Assembly (NCBI GenBank): GCA_963844885.1
Contig: CAWJQA010000010.1
Coordinates: 379,240-443,239, forward strand
DNA length: 64,000 bases
Origin: DATMER01 sp963844885
GTDB taxonomy: Bacteria; Acidobacteriota; Thermoanaerobaculia; Multivoradales; UBA5704
Reading direction: 5' to 3'
Part shown: one piece after another, positions 49,039-58,109 of the stretch
Layout of the letters: each line of letters starts with the position of its first letter
Position numbering within the stretch: position 1 is the stretch's first letter
The notes under the pieces: generated by a model
Told to the model about the DNA's origin: nothing
Database searches by the model: none
What the model saw: the letters and a program-made list of their open reading frames with translations, nothing else
Program-made: the position numbers and the translations under genes

Positions 49039-49637
49039 AAGGTGCCTCTGACATGAACCGAAAGACAGCATGGATTGTCGGCTCCATCCTGAGCCTGCTG
49101 GGAGCGGTTGGCTGCCAGCGCACGGGCGGGAGCTCCACGGAAGAGGAGATGGTCTCGGCCCGGCTCGCGGCGGATTACATCCACACCGTCATCGAGGCCG
49201 ACCGGGCGACGTACGCGACCCAGGTCGTGCAGCGCCTGCAGGACGAAGAGAAGGTTATTCATGCAAGCGAGAATTTCAAGGAGGACAAAGCATTGCCCCT
49301 GCCTGCCCAGATGCTCAGGATGGGGGCTCAGCGTGTTTCCTCGGGCGGCGGGCTGCGCTACTCGCTGATCAGCAAGTGGGCCATCAACAAGACGAACCTG
49401 CCGCGGACCGACTTCGAGCACCGCGGCCTCGAGGCGATCGTGGCACAGCCCGCTCAGCCCTTCACGGAGTATCAGGAGGTCAATGGCGTGCGCTATTTCA
49501 TGGCTGTCTATCCCGATCTGGCGGTCTCATCGGCTTGTGTCAAGTGCCACAACCAGCACCCGGAATCGCCCCGCCACGACTTCCGCGAGGGAGACGTGAT
49601 GGGCGGCGTCGTCATCTCCATTCCGCTCACAAAGTAG
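49035..49637 (+). CDS. Tll0287-like (DUF3365) haem lipoprotein
   Basis: A 200-residue protein with a single haem motif (SACVKCHNQHPESPRHDF) in the DUF3365/Tll0287 pattern, preceded by GVRYFMAVYPDLAVSSAC. The N-terminus has a lipobox-like LLGAVGCQ. The ATG at 49035 overlaps the cytochrome stop; the ATG at 49053 would give a shorter signal peptide and has AAAGGTG upstream. Proteins of this family sense or carry electrons through a PAS-like haem domain. Confidence 0.88.
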   Translation: MKGASDMNRKTAWIVGSILSLLGAVGCQRTGGSSTEEEMVSARLAADYIHTVIEADRATYATQVVQRLQDEEKVIHASENFKEDKALPLPAQMLRMGAQRVSSGGGLRYSLISKWAINKTNLPRTDFEHRGLEAIVAQPAQPFTEYQEVNGVRYFMAVYPDLAVSSACVKCHNQHPESPRHDFREGDVMGGVVISIPLTK

Positions 49638-49646
49638 AGTGCCGAC

Positions 49647-50177
49647 ATGAGGTGGGAGAACCGCTGGACGACTCTCCAAGTGCTCCTGGCGATCGGGGTG
49701 CTGCTCGCGATACCTCACCTCTCGTCACTCCTGGGCAGGGAGCTGCTGCGCGGGACGGTGACTCCGCTCGACGAGTTGCTCGGGATCCACCGTTACCGAG
49801 AGGTCACCGGCTATGTAGGCCTCGGCCTGGTCCTGGTAGCCCTGAGCATCTCGGTGCGGCCCGGCAAGGTGCGCCTGCCGTTTCCGCGCCGGAGCTCCCG
49901 TGCCGTTCACATCGTCGTCGGTCTGGTGCTGCTCCTGGTCATCCTGCTCCACACCGGCGGGAAGTGGGGAGCGCATCTCAACGGCCTGCTGCTGGCAAGC
50001 CTGCAGCTTTCCATCTTCATCGCCTTGACGGGCAAGCTCTTGGAGAATCGGCACATGGAGAAGGGCACCGGGGGGGCCGGCAAAGCGCGGGCCGTCTGGT
50101 TGCCGGCCCACCTGTTGGCGGTGGTGGCATTGCTGGTCTTCCTTGCCTTCCACATCTTCTCGGTGTACTACTTCTAG
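49647..50177 (+). CDS. small polytopic membrane protein, possible cytochrome b-type
   Basis: A 176-residue protein with about five hydrophobic helices. His residues occur in or near the helices (GIHRYREVTGYVGL, AVHIVVGLVLLLVILLHTGGKWGAHLNGLLL, HLLAVVALLVFLAFHIF), which would suit two b-type haems. It follows the DUF3365 gene by nine bases. I read it as the membrane partner of the periplasmic cytochromes, but the family is not certain. Confidence 0.7.
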   Translation: MRWENRWTTLQVLLAIGVLLAIPHLSSLLGRELLRGTVTPLDELLGIHRYREVTGYVGLGLVLVALSISVRPGKVRLPFPRRSSRAVHIVVGLVLLLVILLHTGGKWGAHLNGLLLASLQLSIFIALTGKLLENRHMEKGTGGAGKARAVWLPAHLLAVVALLVFLAFHIFSVYYF

Positions 50178-50196
50178 CGGAGGAGGAGGGTGAGGC

Positions 50197-50619
50197 ATGA
50201 TCCCGATCAACGACGAGCTGGCGATTCCGGACGAGGAGGTGTCCTTTGCGACCTCTCGCAGCGGCGGGCCCGGCGGGCAGAACGTGAACAAGCTGGAGAC
50301 CCGCGTGACCGTCCGGTTCGACGTGAACGGCTCGCCGTCCCTGAGCGAGGAGCAGAGGGAGCGCCTGCGGGAGCGGCTCGCGACCCGGATCACCCGGGCG
50401 GGCGTCTTCCACGTGACCTCCCAGAAGCACCGCACGCAGGCCGAGAACAAGGAGGCCGCCGTCGCCCGCTTCGCCGAGCTGATGGCCGAGGCCTTGCGCG
50501 AGGAGGCGCCGCGCAAGCCGACCCGCGTCCCCAAAGCCGCGAAGCGCCGGCGGCTGGACGAGAAGCGGCGCCAGAGCCAGCGCAAGCGTGACCGCTCGGC
50601 GGGCATCCCCTCGGATTGA
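50197..50619 (+). CDS. arfB: alternative ribosome-rescue factor, peptidyl-tRNA hydrolase
   Basis: A 140-residue protein with the GGQ motif in SRSGGPGGQNVNKLETRV and a basic C-terminal tail (KAAKRRRLDEKRRQSQRKRDRSA), the two marks of ArfB (YaeJ). ArfB enters stalled ribosomes through its basic tail and cleaves peptidyl-tRNA. GGAGGAGGGTG lies before the ATG. Confidence 0.95.
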   Translation: MIPINDELAIPDEEVSFATSRSGGPGGQNVNKLETRVTVRFDVNGSPSLSEEQRERLRERLATRITRAGVFHVTSQKHRTQAENKEAAVARFAELMAEALREEAPRKPTRVPKAAKRRRLDEKRRQSQRKRDRSAGIPSD

Positions 50620-50642
50620 TGTAGGATGCGGGAGGGGGTGGG

Positions 50643-51308
50643 GTGACCATGGAAGCCTTCCAGCGTTTCTTCCGCGATAAGGATCTCGAATCCATCCGGG
50701 CCGCCGTCGCCGAGGCCGAAGGCAAGACCTCGGGCGAGATCGTCCCCTACGTGGTCGCCGCGAGCGATGGCTATTCCAACTCTGTCTGGAAGGGGACCGC
50801 TCTCGGCGCCATCGCCGGGCCTCTCGCGGCCGAGGCGCTCTACCTGCTCGGACGGTTCTGGGGCGGCACCACACCACTCTGGATCGCTCTGCCCGCCGCG
50901 GCCGGCGGCGCCGTCGGGTTCCTCCTCGCCACGTTCGTCCCCGCGGTCAAGCGCTGGCTTGCCGGCGGCGATCTCCTGGACCTGCGCACGCGGCAGCGCG
51001 CCCAGCGGGCTTTCCTGGAGGAGGAGGTCTTCCGCACCCGCGACCGGACCGGCATCCTTCTCTTCCTCTCGCTCTTCGAGCACCGGGTGGTGGTGCTGGG
51101 CGACTCCGGGATCAACCGGCAGGTCGAGCAGCGCCATTGGGACGGCATCATCCAGAGCGTCGTGGCCGGCATCCGCGCCGGACGGCCGGGCGAGGCCCTG
51201 ATCCTGGCGATCCGCCAATGCGGAGAGCTTCTCGAACGCTTCGGCGTAGCCCAGCAACCCGGCGACACGAACGAGCTTGCCGACGACCTCCGGCGGGGAG
51301 ACCGCTGA
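50643..51308 (+). CDS. TPM-domain membrane protein
   Basis: A 221-residue protein. It opens at GTG 50643 or more likely at ATG 50649 (MEAFQRFFRDKDLESIRAAVAEAEGKTSGEIVPYV, the TPM start). Two hydrophobic helices lie near residues 50-105, followed by GILLFLSLFEHRVVVLGDSGINRQV, the second half of the TPM domain. Its stop overlaps the start of the next TPM gene as TGATG. Such pairs are common next to LemA, which may lie beyond the break. Confidence 0.85.
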   Translation: MTMEAFQRFFRDKDLESIRAAVAEAEGKTSGEIVPYVVAASDGYSNSVWKGTALGAIAGPLAAEALYLLGRFWGGTTPLWIALPAAAGGAVGFLLATFVPAVKRWLAGGDLLDLRTRQRAQRAFLEEEVFRTRDRTGILLFLSLFEHRVVVLGDSGINRQVEQRHWDGIIQSVVAGIRAGRPGEALILAIRQCGELLERFGVAQQPGDTNELADDLRRGDR

Positions 51309-51993
51309 TGTTCCCGATCTTCCCGATCTTCCCGAGGCTCCGCCGCGTGCCGAGGCTTCTGGTCTGCCTTCTCGCCCTGGCGGTCCCCCTCGCCGCCGAG
51401 CTGGCCGTGCCGTTCCTCTCGGGCCGCGTGAACGACAACGCGAACATGATTCCGGCCGACGCGAAGTTGAGGATCGAGCAGAAGCTCGCCGCGTTCGAGC
51501 AGCAGACCGGAGCCCAGGTCGCGGTGCTGACCATTCCGAGCCTGGAAGGGGAGCCGGTCGAGGATTTCTCGCTGCGCGTGGTCGAAGCCTGGAAGCTCGG
51601 CAAGAAGGGGAAGGACAACGGCGTTCTCTTCCTCATCTCCAAGCAGGACCGGAGGATGCGGATCGAGGTCGGCTACGGCCTGGAGGGCGACCTCACCGAT
51701 CTGGAGAGCGGCCGTATTCTCTCCGACGTAGTCGCCCCGTATTTCCGCAATGGTGACTTCGGCGGTGGCATCGAGCACGGGGTGGACGCCATCCTCGCCT
51801 CTCTCCAGGGCCAGGAGGTCACGCCTGCCGACGTCGGTAGCCAGGAGGAGAGGGCGCCCGGCGAGAAGGCGCTCACCGGCATCATCTTCGCGCTCGTGAT
51901 CGGCGTTTTCTCGCTGGCGGCACTCTCCTCCCGTGGTCTCATGAGCTGGCTCCTGTATTTCTTCATGATGCCGTTCTTCTCGGCCTTCGGCAT
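51308..51993 (+). CDS. secreted TPM-domain protein (YgcG-like), cut at the junction
   Basis: The protein starts MFPIFPIFPRLRRVPRLLVCLLALAVPLAAE (signal peptide), then the TPM domain: AVPFLSGRVNDNANMIPADAKLRIEQKLAAFEQQTGAQVAVLTI, GKDNGVLFLIS, RMRIEVGYGLEGDLTD and FRNGDFGGGIEHGVDAI. After a transmembrane segment the bacterial sequence stops near FFSAFG at about 51,993 and the frame runs on for 39 residues into AT-rich DNA. The native Gly-rich C-terminus is missing. Confidence 0.88.
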
Positions 51994-52352
51994 TAAAATA
52001 AATGGAAAAGTGTGGCAGATAATCATAAACAAGTGCTATCAGCTACGGGAAGCTAGAACGCATTCAACTATGGCCAATTTGTATTCGAATATAAAACGTT
52101 GGTATATATAATTTCGAGAAATTCATAGTAATTAAGTGCGAATTCGACAGTATGAATGCATATTTTTGACATCAATCGCAGGATTTTACGTATTCATGAT
52201 CGAATTTATAAGATTGAGCATCGCATTTTCATGATTCATTGGCAGTTCATTATCATCCACTACCAGTTAACAAAAGTCAGTCAAAGTAAAATTCTAAAAT
52301 CAAAATCAACCAAAATGCATGAGTTTTATTAGGCTAATTTATTTTCTTATAC
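51994..52352. other. AT-rich non-coding eukaryotic-like sequence after the junction
   Basis: Base composition drops sharply at about 51,993 and stays AT-rich to about 54,770. These 359 bases hold no gene I can support. The 3' part (52345-52352, read on the minus strand as GTATAAG) is a good splice donor for the exon that follows. Confidence 0.7.
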
Positions 52353-52626
52353 CTGCCCAGTCTTGAAACCATGCATGTGCCATAATATCCCCCATACCAG
52401 ACCTACCTAGTCTAACATCAGCATCAGTCACTAATGCCAGTAAAAAGTCAAGACACAGTGAGCTAACTACAGAGGCAGCCTCTCTAGGTACCTCTAAAAA
52501 CCTTCTCCAATTTAAGATCTTTCGGCAAGTTGTTACCGGATCATCAGCATAGAAAGGGGTATATCCGACTAGACATTCGCAACATGATAACCCCGAGGCT
52601 CCACCAGTCACATTCTTTACCATACC
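52353..52626 (-). CDS. exon of an NDR/LATS-type kinase (C-lobe), eukaryotic
   Basis: Read with the upstream exon it continues KGYGKECDWWSLGVIM and then, after one inserted base near 52588, ECLVGYTPFYADDPVTTCRKI, FLEVPREAAS and DFLLALVTDADVRLG, ending HAWFQDWAG at a CAG/GTATAAG donor. These are the C-lobe blocks of NDR family AGC kinases. The acceptor is TGTAG/GG at 52626. The final exon with the hydrophobic motif is not in the window. Confidence 0.82.
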
Positions 52627-53116
52627 CTACATTAGAAAAAATTTGCATCATATCATAGATGGCAGTCTCAACAAAATCATCAAAGCACTGTACAGATGAA
52701 AAAAATATGCAATCAAATAAACAAATTTTAACAGTAAAGAGTAAAAATTGATTGGTGGAGCTCTAATTTACCTTTTGTCAATCAACCAGAACACTGGCAA
52801 TCAATACATATATACTGACTACCGATATCAATCATACACAATTTTACCAGAAATAAAATTTTCAATCAAGAACTATTATTTCATGTGAAAATTTCCATTT
52901 CTTAAATCGATCATCAGGGTATGATCGTTCATCGAGAATAATGTAGATGGAATGAATTCAATGTCCAAAATTCAAAATTCGGATTGAAAGTATGGGTAAC
53001 AATATTGGCTTCCAGCTGTATTTCAAATGATCTCATGTATATTAGAATTAGATCACAATATTTGTAAATATTGATTGAAAGAGATGTAGATATATATGGA
53101 AGAAGAAAAATTAAAC
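52627..53116 (-). other. 490-bp spliceosomal intron
   Basis: On the minus strand the intron starts GTTTAATT right after CAAAAAG (53117) and ends TGTAG before GGTATGG (52626). Splicing joins CAA AAA G and GG TAT, giving Gln-Lys-Gly-Tyr, exactly the kinase sequence expected. It is a phase 1 intron. This shows the segment is nuclear eukaryotic DNA. Confidence 0.85.
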
Positions 53117-53876
53117 CTTTTTGAAGTAATACTTCCGGAGCAATATAATCTGGAGTGCCAACAGTGGAATACACCAAGGCTCGGTCTCGATGCGTGGGGG
53201 GAGGAGGGGTATTTCCCTTGGCCCAGATACCCTTTCCCTGTATAGCCGAACTAGCTCCTTCAGGGGTTTTTGCCTCCTTAGCACCCATTCCAGGCTCTTC
53301 AATCTCCATTCCATGCTTATTCACATCAAACACATTCAACATTGGATCTTTATCAATGCGAGTGCATAAACCGAGATCAGTGAGCTTGACATGACCAAAC
53401 CAGTCGATTAGAATATTATCCGGTTTAAGATTTCGATGAATGTAACCAATAGTATGCACGTGGGCAATTGCCATTGCAGTTTCTGCCATATACAGCCTAG
53501 TAGCCGCTTCAGTAGATGTGTCATGTTTCATTAATAAGCCCATCAAATCACCACCCTGGCAAGTACTCCATTACCATATACAGATTTATATCGTCTTGAA
53601 AGTGAATACTGCAAACCTACAATCCAAGGATTATCAGCTTCTGCCATTACATCACGTTCAGCTTTTACGTGATTAATTTGATTTTTTAAGATCATGTGTT
53701 CTTTTAACATAGCTTTGACAGCAAATATTTCCCTGGTGTCACGCTTCCTGACTAATCGGACTTCACCAAATGCACCTCTGCCAATAATGGCCAAAGGTTC
53801 AAAGTCTGACTTTAGCATTCTGCGTCGTCTTTGCCGAATGCTCGACAAGCAATTTTGCCAAACTTGCTTACGAAAT
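53117..53876 (-). CDS. exon of an NDR/LATS-type Ser/Thr kinase (N-lobe and activation segment), eukaryotic
   Basis: From the acceptor at 53876 (TGTAG/ATTTCG) the exon reads FRKQVWQNCLSSIRQRRRR, then FEPLAIIGRGAFGEVRLVRKRDT, VKAERDVMAEADNPWIVGLQYS, and after indels near 53610 and 53565 DDINLYMVMEYLPGGDLMGLL. The catalytic loop is IHRNLKPDNILID and the DFG site is LTDLGLC. An activation segment of about 70 residues ends in YSTVGTPDYIAPEVLLQKG. NDR kinases act in Hippo/tricornered signalling with MOB proteins. HRN for HRD and DLG for DFG may be sequence errors or real changes. Confidence 0.85.
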
Positions 53877-54772
53877 CTACAGTAACAATAATTTCAAATA
53901 AATCGAAGAAAATGAGCACATTCAATTTAAAATAGGTGTACAAAAGCTGTATGTTCATTGTAAATACACTGTATACTGTCAATAAATATAGAGAATACAT
54001 CAGTTAATTCCTACATATATATATCAGTTAGATTTTTATCGAATATACATATTTAATTATCATGTAAACCTCTTGAAATTTCCTATAAACTGCTAAAATG
54101 ATGCAATTTTGGTTCAAATTTTTAGGAATATTGATAGCTCTATTAACATTCATATAATATACTACTAAATATTTAAAATTTAAGGCATGAAAAATGACAG
54201 AATATTTACGTACATTTAAATTGGAATTCAGTCTCAAACTTTAAATTAAGAAAATAGAAGATCAGATTTTACGAACATCCGGATTATGAATACATAATTT
54301 AATAGAAGACTGCCATGTTATTTTTTCCCTATTCTAGGCAGTGAAATAACCTTCAGCACTATATATCAACCCAATTTCCTTCAAGTTCGAGGAAAATAGA
54401 AAATCTAATTGAATATAATTTATAAGACAACTTTTTCATTAGACTTTTTTTAAAGATTATGATCCATTCATAAAATAATTTGAGATAGGTAATCTCTCAA
54501 ATGTTTAACAATGATTTATCATCGACTGAGGAAAAGATAGGCTTTAATATATCGAAATGAACTTTTCATAACCTTCTATGCATGTAGATGTTGGACATAG
54601 AATGGACATAAATGTGTATCATATGTTTCAAATGTCAATATTCAGGTTATTGAATTACTAAATCATTTGGAAATCAAGGAAATATTTCAAAGAATAAAAA
54701 TTCAAGAAGAAAGTTGAAGATGATATATAGACTGTTGAAAGCAATGCTGAACGAAGTGAGTAAAACGTATTG
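53877..54772. other. AT-rich non-coding sequence
   Basis: 896 bases with very high AT content and no coding signal that I can support. The left part is upstream of the kinase exon and is probably intron. The right end must contain the second junction, because bacterial coding begins at about 54,773. Confidence 0.6.
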
Positions 54773-54973
54773 CTATATGACCGAAACAAGCCAGCCTGAT
54801 TGGAAATCGTTTATGCCAAGGTCCTTCTGAATATATGAGAACATGGAATTGACAACGATTCCGTCTGCATAATCAAAAAGATATAGGAGGAACAGCAGAA
54901 TGAACACATAATTGGAGTAGCTCCTGGTAAAGAGATACCCCGGTGGGATTGTCTTGCTTTTCATTGATTTCAC
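54773..54973 (-). pseudogene. N-terminal fragment of a bacterial MFS transporter
   Basis: 66 residues: a short polar start, then SNYVFILLFLLYLFDYADGIVVNSMFSYIQKDLG and DFQSGWLVSVI, which match the first two helices of spinster-like bacterial MFS proteins (usual form FDYADRxVV). The frame ends at a stop and the sequence then becomes AT-rich, so the gene is cut at the junction. It is divergent from the amidohydrolase remnant. Confidence 0.65.
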
Positions 54974-55062
54974 TTGTTGGAGTTTACATTCATGGGTTTA
55001 CTGGGACCTAAAGTAATGCTCATTTTTTTTAAATTGCGTCGGGTTTTACTAAAGTCATTAAC

Positions 55063-55615
55063 ATGAAAAGACGCCATTCTTAACATTATGATAGCTGCGC
55101 TGCTTACCTCAGTGGCCGGCTGCGGAGAGACCGAAAAGGCTGACCTGGCCGTTGTCAATGCCAGGAGTCTTTCACCGCAGACAGTGCTCAGGCGCCTTAT
55201 GCCGCGGCTACTGGCCGTAGGGGAAATGGCATGATTTTGGCGGTCGGAGAGGTAATATGTGCATTGAGCAAGTACATTGACCGCTGACGACTGACGAGTG
55301 TAATCGACGCAGGATGGAAGAACGTGTTATCCCCGGCTTCAACGACGCTCATGCCCATTTCGGGCCCGTTGACCCGGACTATCATTGAACTCAGGTATGT
55401 CACTGATCCGGCAGTCATCACGAATAAGGTGAAGGAACAGGTTGCGACGGAGCGAAAAGGGGCAGCTCATTTTCGGTGGCCACTGGGAGCATGAGATGTT
55501 CACCACCCGTGAATGGCCTTCAAAAGAGCTCATTGACGGCGTCTCACCCATACTGCGACGAAATGCGCGCAAACTACTTTCCTCGTCACTCGACTTCTCC
55601 AATCGTCGCCCATAG
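55063..55615 (+). pseudogene. amidohydrolase (YtcJ-like) remnant with many frameshifts
   Basis: From ATG 55063 a lipoprotein-type start can be rebuilt (MIAALLTSVAGCGETEKADLAVVNAR), then FTADSAQAPYAA and MILAVGE, VIPGFNDAHAHFGPVDPDYH with the metal-binding HxH, LRYVTDPAVI and FGGHWEHEMFTTREWPSKELIDGV. At least six frame changes are needed. The match stops near 55,615, just before the IS element, so the gene was probably broken by that insertion. Some frameshifts may be sequencing noise. Confidence 0.7.
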
Positions 55616-55660
55616 ATCGTCGGCCCCTCGACGACTAGGATGATTTGAATCATGATAAGA

Positions 55661-56717
55661 GTAGAGGGGACGAGTGGCTATCAAGCTATGAGCGAATGAT
55701 GATTCTAGGACGTTCCGTCGATTTTACAGAATTTTTCGAATGTCGATTACCCGAACACCTACCGAGAATTCGTGGGCATGTTTCCTGATGTTCAGGCGTG
55801 TACGGCCTATTTGACGCGGATACGCTGGCCGGAAGGGTTCATCTGCCCATCCTGCGGAGTGGTTTCTACCCCGTGGAATCAAAGCCGTCACCGCCTTGTA
55901 TGTCCAGCCTGCCGCCAACAGACCACGGTCACTGCGGCTACGATCTTCGACAAAACGCGAACCCCACTGACGACTTGGTTTGAGGCTGCCTGGCATGTGA
56001 CGACGGCCAAGAATGGCATGTCGGCTAAAACCCTGGAGCGCACACTGGGCGCCCGTTATCGTGTGGCATGGACGATGTTGCAGCGTTTTCGAGTGGCGAT
56101 GGTGAACGCCGAACGCAAACCGTTGTCGGGCGAGGTCGAAGTGGATGAAACACTGGTGGGTGGCGTACAAAAGGGCGGCAAACGTGGCCGTGGCGTGGGC
56201 AAAAGCGTGGTGGTGATTGCCGTAGAGATCAAACAACCCAAAGGGTTCGGCCGGGTGCGGATGCGCCATGTTCCAGACGCTTCCAGCGCCAGTTTGCTGC
56301 CGTTCGTCCGTGATGTCGTGGCTCCGGGCGCGGTGGTGCACACGGATGGCTGGAACGGTTACAACGGCCTGCCGGAATACGGATATACAAGAAAGGCAAC
56401 CGTGCTGTCCTCCTCCGGCGATCCCGCGCACGTCTCCATGCCGGGGGTCCATCGAGTCGCCAGCTTGTTGAAAAGGTGGATTCTCGGAACTCATCAGGGG
56501 TGCGTTGTTCCGGCCCATCTTCAATCCTATCTGGAGGAGTTTACATTTCGGTTTAACCGCCGCACTTCCCGGAGCCGCGGCCTCATTTTCCGAAGGCTTC
56601 TCGAACAAGCGGTTGTTACGAAGACCGTCACTGATGCTGATGTCACAGATGGGTACGACTGGTTGAGCCATTGTGCGTCGCCTGTGAGGAGGAACTAACC
56701 GACTACCCCCCTATAGG
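55661..56717 (+). mobile_element. IS1595-type insertion sequence
   Basis: A transposase gene flanked by imperfect inverted ends: GTAGAGGGGACGAGTGGCTA at 55661 and, in reverse complement, CTATAGGGGGGTAGTCGGTT ending at 56716. About 12 of 20 bases match, so the exact ends are tentative. I could not recognise target-site duplications. It lies between the broken amidohydrolase and HicA. Confidence 0.55.
55766..56698 (+). CDS. IS1595 family (ISXO2-like) transposase
   Basis: About 310 residues. Start uncertain: GTG 55766 or ATG 55772; the family N-terminus seems to extend upstream as NVDYPNTYREFVGMF without an ATG in frame. A zinc ribbon is at the N-terminus (FICPSCGVVST, LVCPACRQQTTVTAATIFDKTRTPL), followed by the DDE-type core with EVEVDETLVGGVQKGG and VVHTDGWNGYNGLPEYGY, and near the end the FRFNRRTSRSRGLIFRRLLEQ block. 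It moves DNA by cut-and-paste. The gene seems intact apart from the start. Confidence 0.9.
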   Translation, partial: EFVGMFPDVQACTAYLTRIRWPEGFICPSCGVVSTPWNQSRHRLVCPACRQQTTVTAATIFDKTRTPLTTWFEAAWHVTTAKNGMSAKTLERTLGARYRVAWTMLQRFRVAMVNAERKPLSGEVEVDETLVGGVQKGGKRGRGVGKSVVVIAVEIKQPKGFGRVRMRHVPDASSASLLPFVRDVVAPGAVVHTDGWNGYNGLPEYGYTRKATVLSSSGDPAHVSMPGVHRVASLLKRWILGTHQGCVVPAHLQSYLEEFTFRFNRRTSRSRGLIFRRLLEQAVVTKTVTDADVTDGYDWLSHCASPVRRN

Positions 56718-56746
56718 CGATTTTCATGGTGTAAACTTGATCGGGC

Positions 56747-56962
56747 TTAATTCAATTCCGATTCTGTTAAATCGGCATCCTGCATGATTGCCTTCAGAAG
56801 TTTTGGATGCAATATTTTCCCCGAATGAAAAGGCACTGTTATCCGGACACCTTGGGAGTTTTTGTATATCTTGTGGCTTCCGCTTTGTCGGATCAATGCA
56901 AAACCTTTGCGCTCAATTACTCGAATGATGTCTTGAGCTGTCACCCTGGGCAGTTTGCTCAT
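56747..56962 (-). CDS. hicA: HicA mRNA interferase toxin
   Basis: A 71-residue protein with the double-stranded RNA-binding-like fold of HicA: IIRVIERKGFALIRQSGSHKIYKN with the catalytic His in GSHKIY, then VTVPFHSGK-like VPFHSGKILHPKLLKAIMQDA. The start at 56962 overlaps the HicB stop by ATGA. HicB lies first, the order found in many hicBA loci. Confidence 0.93.
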   Translation of the reverse strand: MSKLPRVTAQDIIRVIERKGFALIRQSGSHKIYKNSQGVRITVPFHSGKILHPKLLKAIMQDADLTESELN

Positions 56963-57183
56963 ATGGCGATCTCAAGAGATGTGAGACTGACGCTCTCAGG
57001 CGTATCGATCCCGTCACCACTCTCCAGACGATCTTCTACGTGCAAGCGGATAGCGTCGCGGATGTTGCCCATTACCTCTTCAAAGGAGTCGCCCTGCGAG
57101 TAGCACCCTTGAAGGTCTGGAACAAAGGCGCAGTATCCGTCTTTGTCTTTTTCGATGATGACTGAAAATCGATAGTTTTTCAT
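56959..57183 (-). CDS. hicB: HicB antitoxin, short form
   Basis: A 74-residue protein with the partial RNase H fold of HicB: FSVIIEKDKDGYCAFVPDLQGCYSQGDSFEEVMGNIRDAIRLHVE. It lacks the DNA-binding helix found in longer HicB proteins, so autoregulation may need another part. It neutralises the adjacent HicA. Confidence 0.92.
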   Translation of the reverse strand: MKNYRFSVIIEKDKDGYCAFVPDLQGCYSQGDSFEEVMGNIRDAIRLHVEDRLESGDGIDTPESVSLTSLEIAI

Positions 57184-57417
57184 CGCAGCATCAAACCATT
57201 GGTTGATACAGGGTCCTTAAATATCGGCGGCCGTCGGCGGTTAAATTCATTTTTTGCCTCCGAGTTTCTTGCTGCCGGCGGGCCTCGCGTTTGCGATGAA
57301 TTGGATGCGTTGGATCAATTGGTTGAATTGGCTGGCATGCCTGGTGTGATCGCTGCACCCGATTATCCCAACGGAAGCAGACGGGCCCGAGACCGGTTCT
57401 CGCGGATTCTTTCATTA
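57184..57417. other. intergenic repeat remnants
   Basis: No gene seen. It holds GGCGGCCGTCGGCGGTTAAA (as in the repeat family further right) and GAGTTTCTTGCTGCCGGCGG at about 57261, which recurs at about 59711. Confidence 0.55.
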
Positions 57418-57819
57418 TCATTTTTTCTTGCGTGATTTCTTAATCATCGACAAGCAAGATTGCATGAACGCGGCGTACTTCGGAAGCTCTTTGAAAATCT
57501 GCTCCGATAGCCCCTCGCTGTAGGTATGAGAGGTTAAATTCCGGTCATCGACCATCTTGAGCCCTAATTCAGCTTGCCTTGCATTCAAAAACCCGGTTTG
57601 GAAAAGACCGCGGACGGTCCCCTTGGGAGATCCGACGTCCAGCCCCTCGTGGCTCCTCAGAAATTCCTGCCCCGCTTTCCAAACCGCCTCAAACGTATAC
57701 TCAAAACGCTGTATGGCGGCATCCCTCACAATCACCGTGGGGTTCGTTTCTGCGAGGACTTCCTGAAGAGTCGTCAGGGCTTTTTGAGCTACATCTAATC
57801 TTTCCTTCAGTCGTTCCAC
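57418..57819 (-). CDS. HEPN-type nucleotidyltransferase partner protein
   Basis: A 133-residue all-helical protein of the HI0074 group: RFEYTFEAVWKAGQEFLRSHEG, GSPKGTVRGLFQTGFL and MVDDRNLTSHTYSE, where RNLTSH is the HEPN R-x4-H motif. HEPN proteins paired with MNT enzymes act as RNase-type toxins. The start overlaps the MNT gene by 13 bases. Confidence 0.88.
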   Translation of the reverse strand: MERLKERLDVAQKALTTLQEVLAETNPTVIVRDAAIQRFEYTFEAVWKAGQEFLRSHEGLDVGSPKGTVRGLFQTGFLNARQAELGLKMVDDRNLTSHTYSEGLSEQIFKELPKYAAFMQSCLSMIKKSRKKK

Positions 57820-58109
57820 AGGATTCCCGCCCTCTGAACATGAGAAGCAAACCCAGGGGATGCCTTACCAAGGTCAATCAACTCAACGCGATAAGGGACC
57901 CTGCTGTTTTCAAGTTCTTCCCGGATTTCGCTAAAAACACTATCCGGCAGACTACCAATAGGTAGAACGGCCACATCGATATCGGAAGCCTTCCGGAGCT
58001 CGCCTCTGGCCATAGATCCGAAAAGGTAGATCTTGACGTCGTACCTTTGCAGACGGTTGAGAAGAATACGGCGCACTTCCAGCAAGTATTGGGACGTTCG
58101 CTGAACCAT
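57807..58109 (-). CDS. MNT-type minimal nucleotidyltransferase
   Basis: A 100-residue protein with the polymerase-beta-like motif IYLFGSMARGELRKASDIDVAVL (G-S-x-A-R-G followed by D-x-D). In such modules the MNT enzyme adds AMP groups to the HEPN toxin and so inactivates it. It is first in the operon with the HEPN gene. Confidence 0.9.
   Translation of the reverse strand: MVQRTSQYLLEVRRILLNRLQRYDVKIYLFGSMARGELRKASDIDVAVLPIGSLPDSVFSEIREELENSRVPYRVELIDLGKASPGFASHVQRAGILWND

Noticed and set aside
52353..53876. Horizontal transfer of a eukaryotic kinase into a bacterium
   Set aside because: The segment keeps an intron and AT-rich non-coding flanks and cuts a bacterial gene; a chimeric assembly is simpler.
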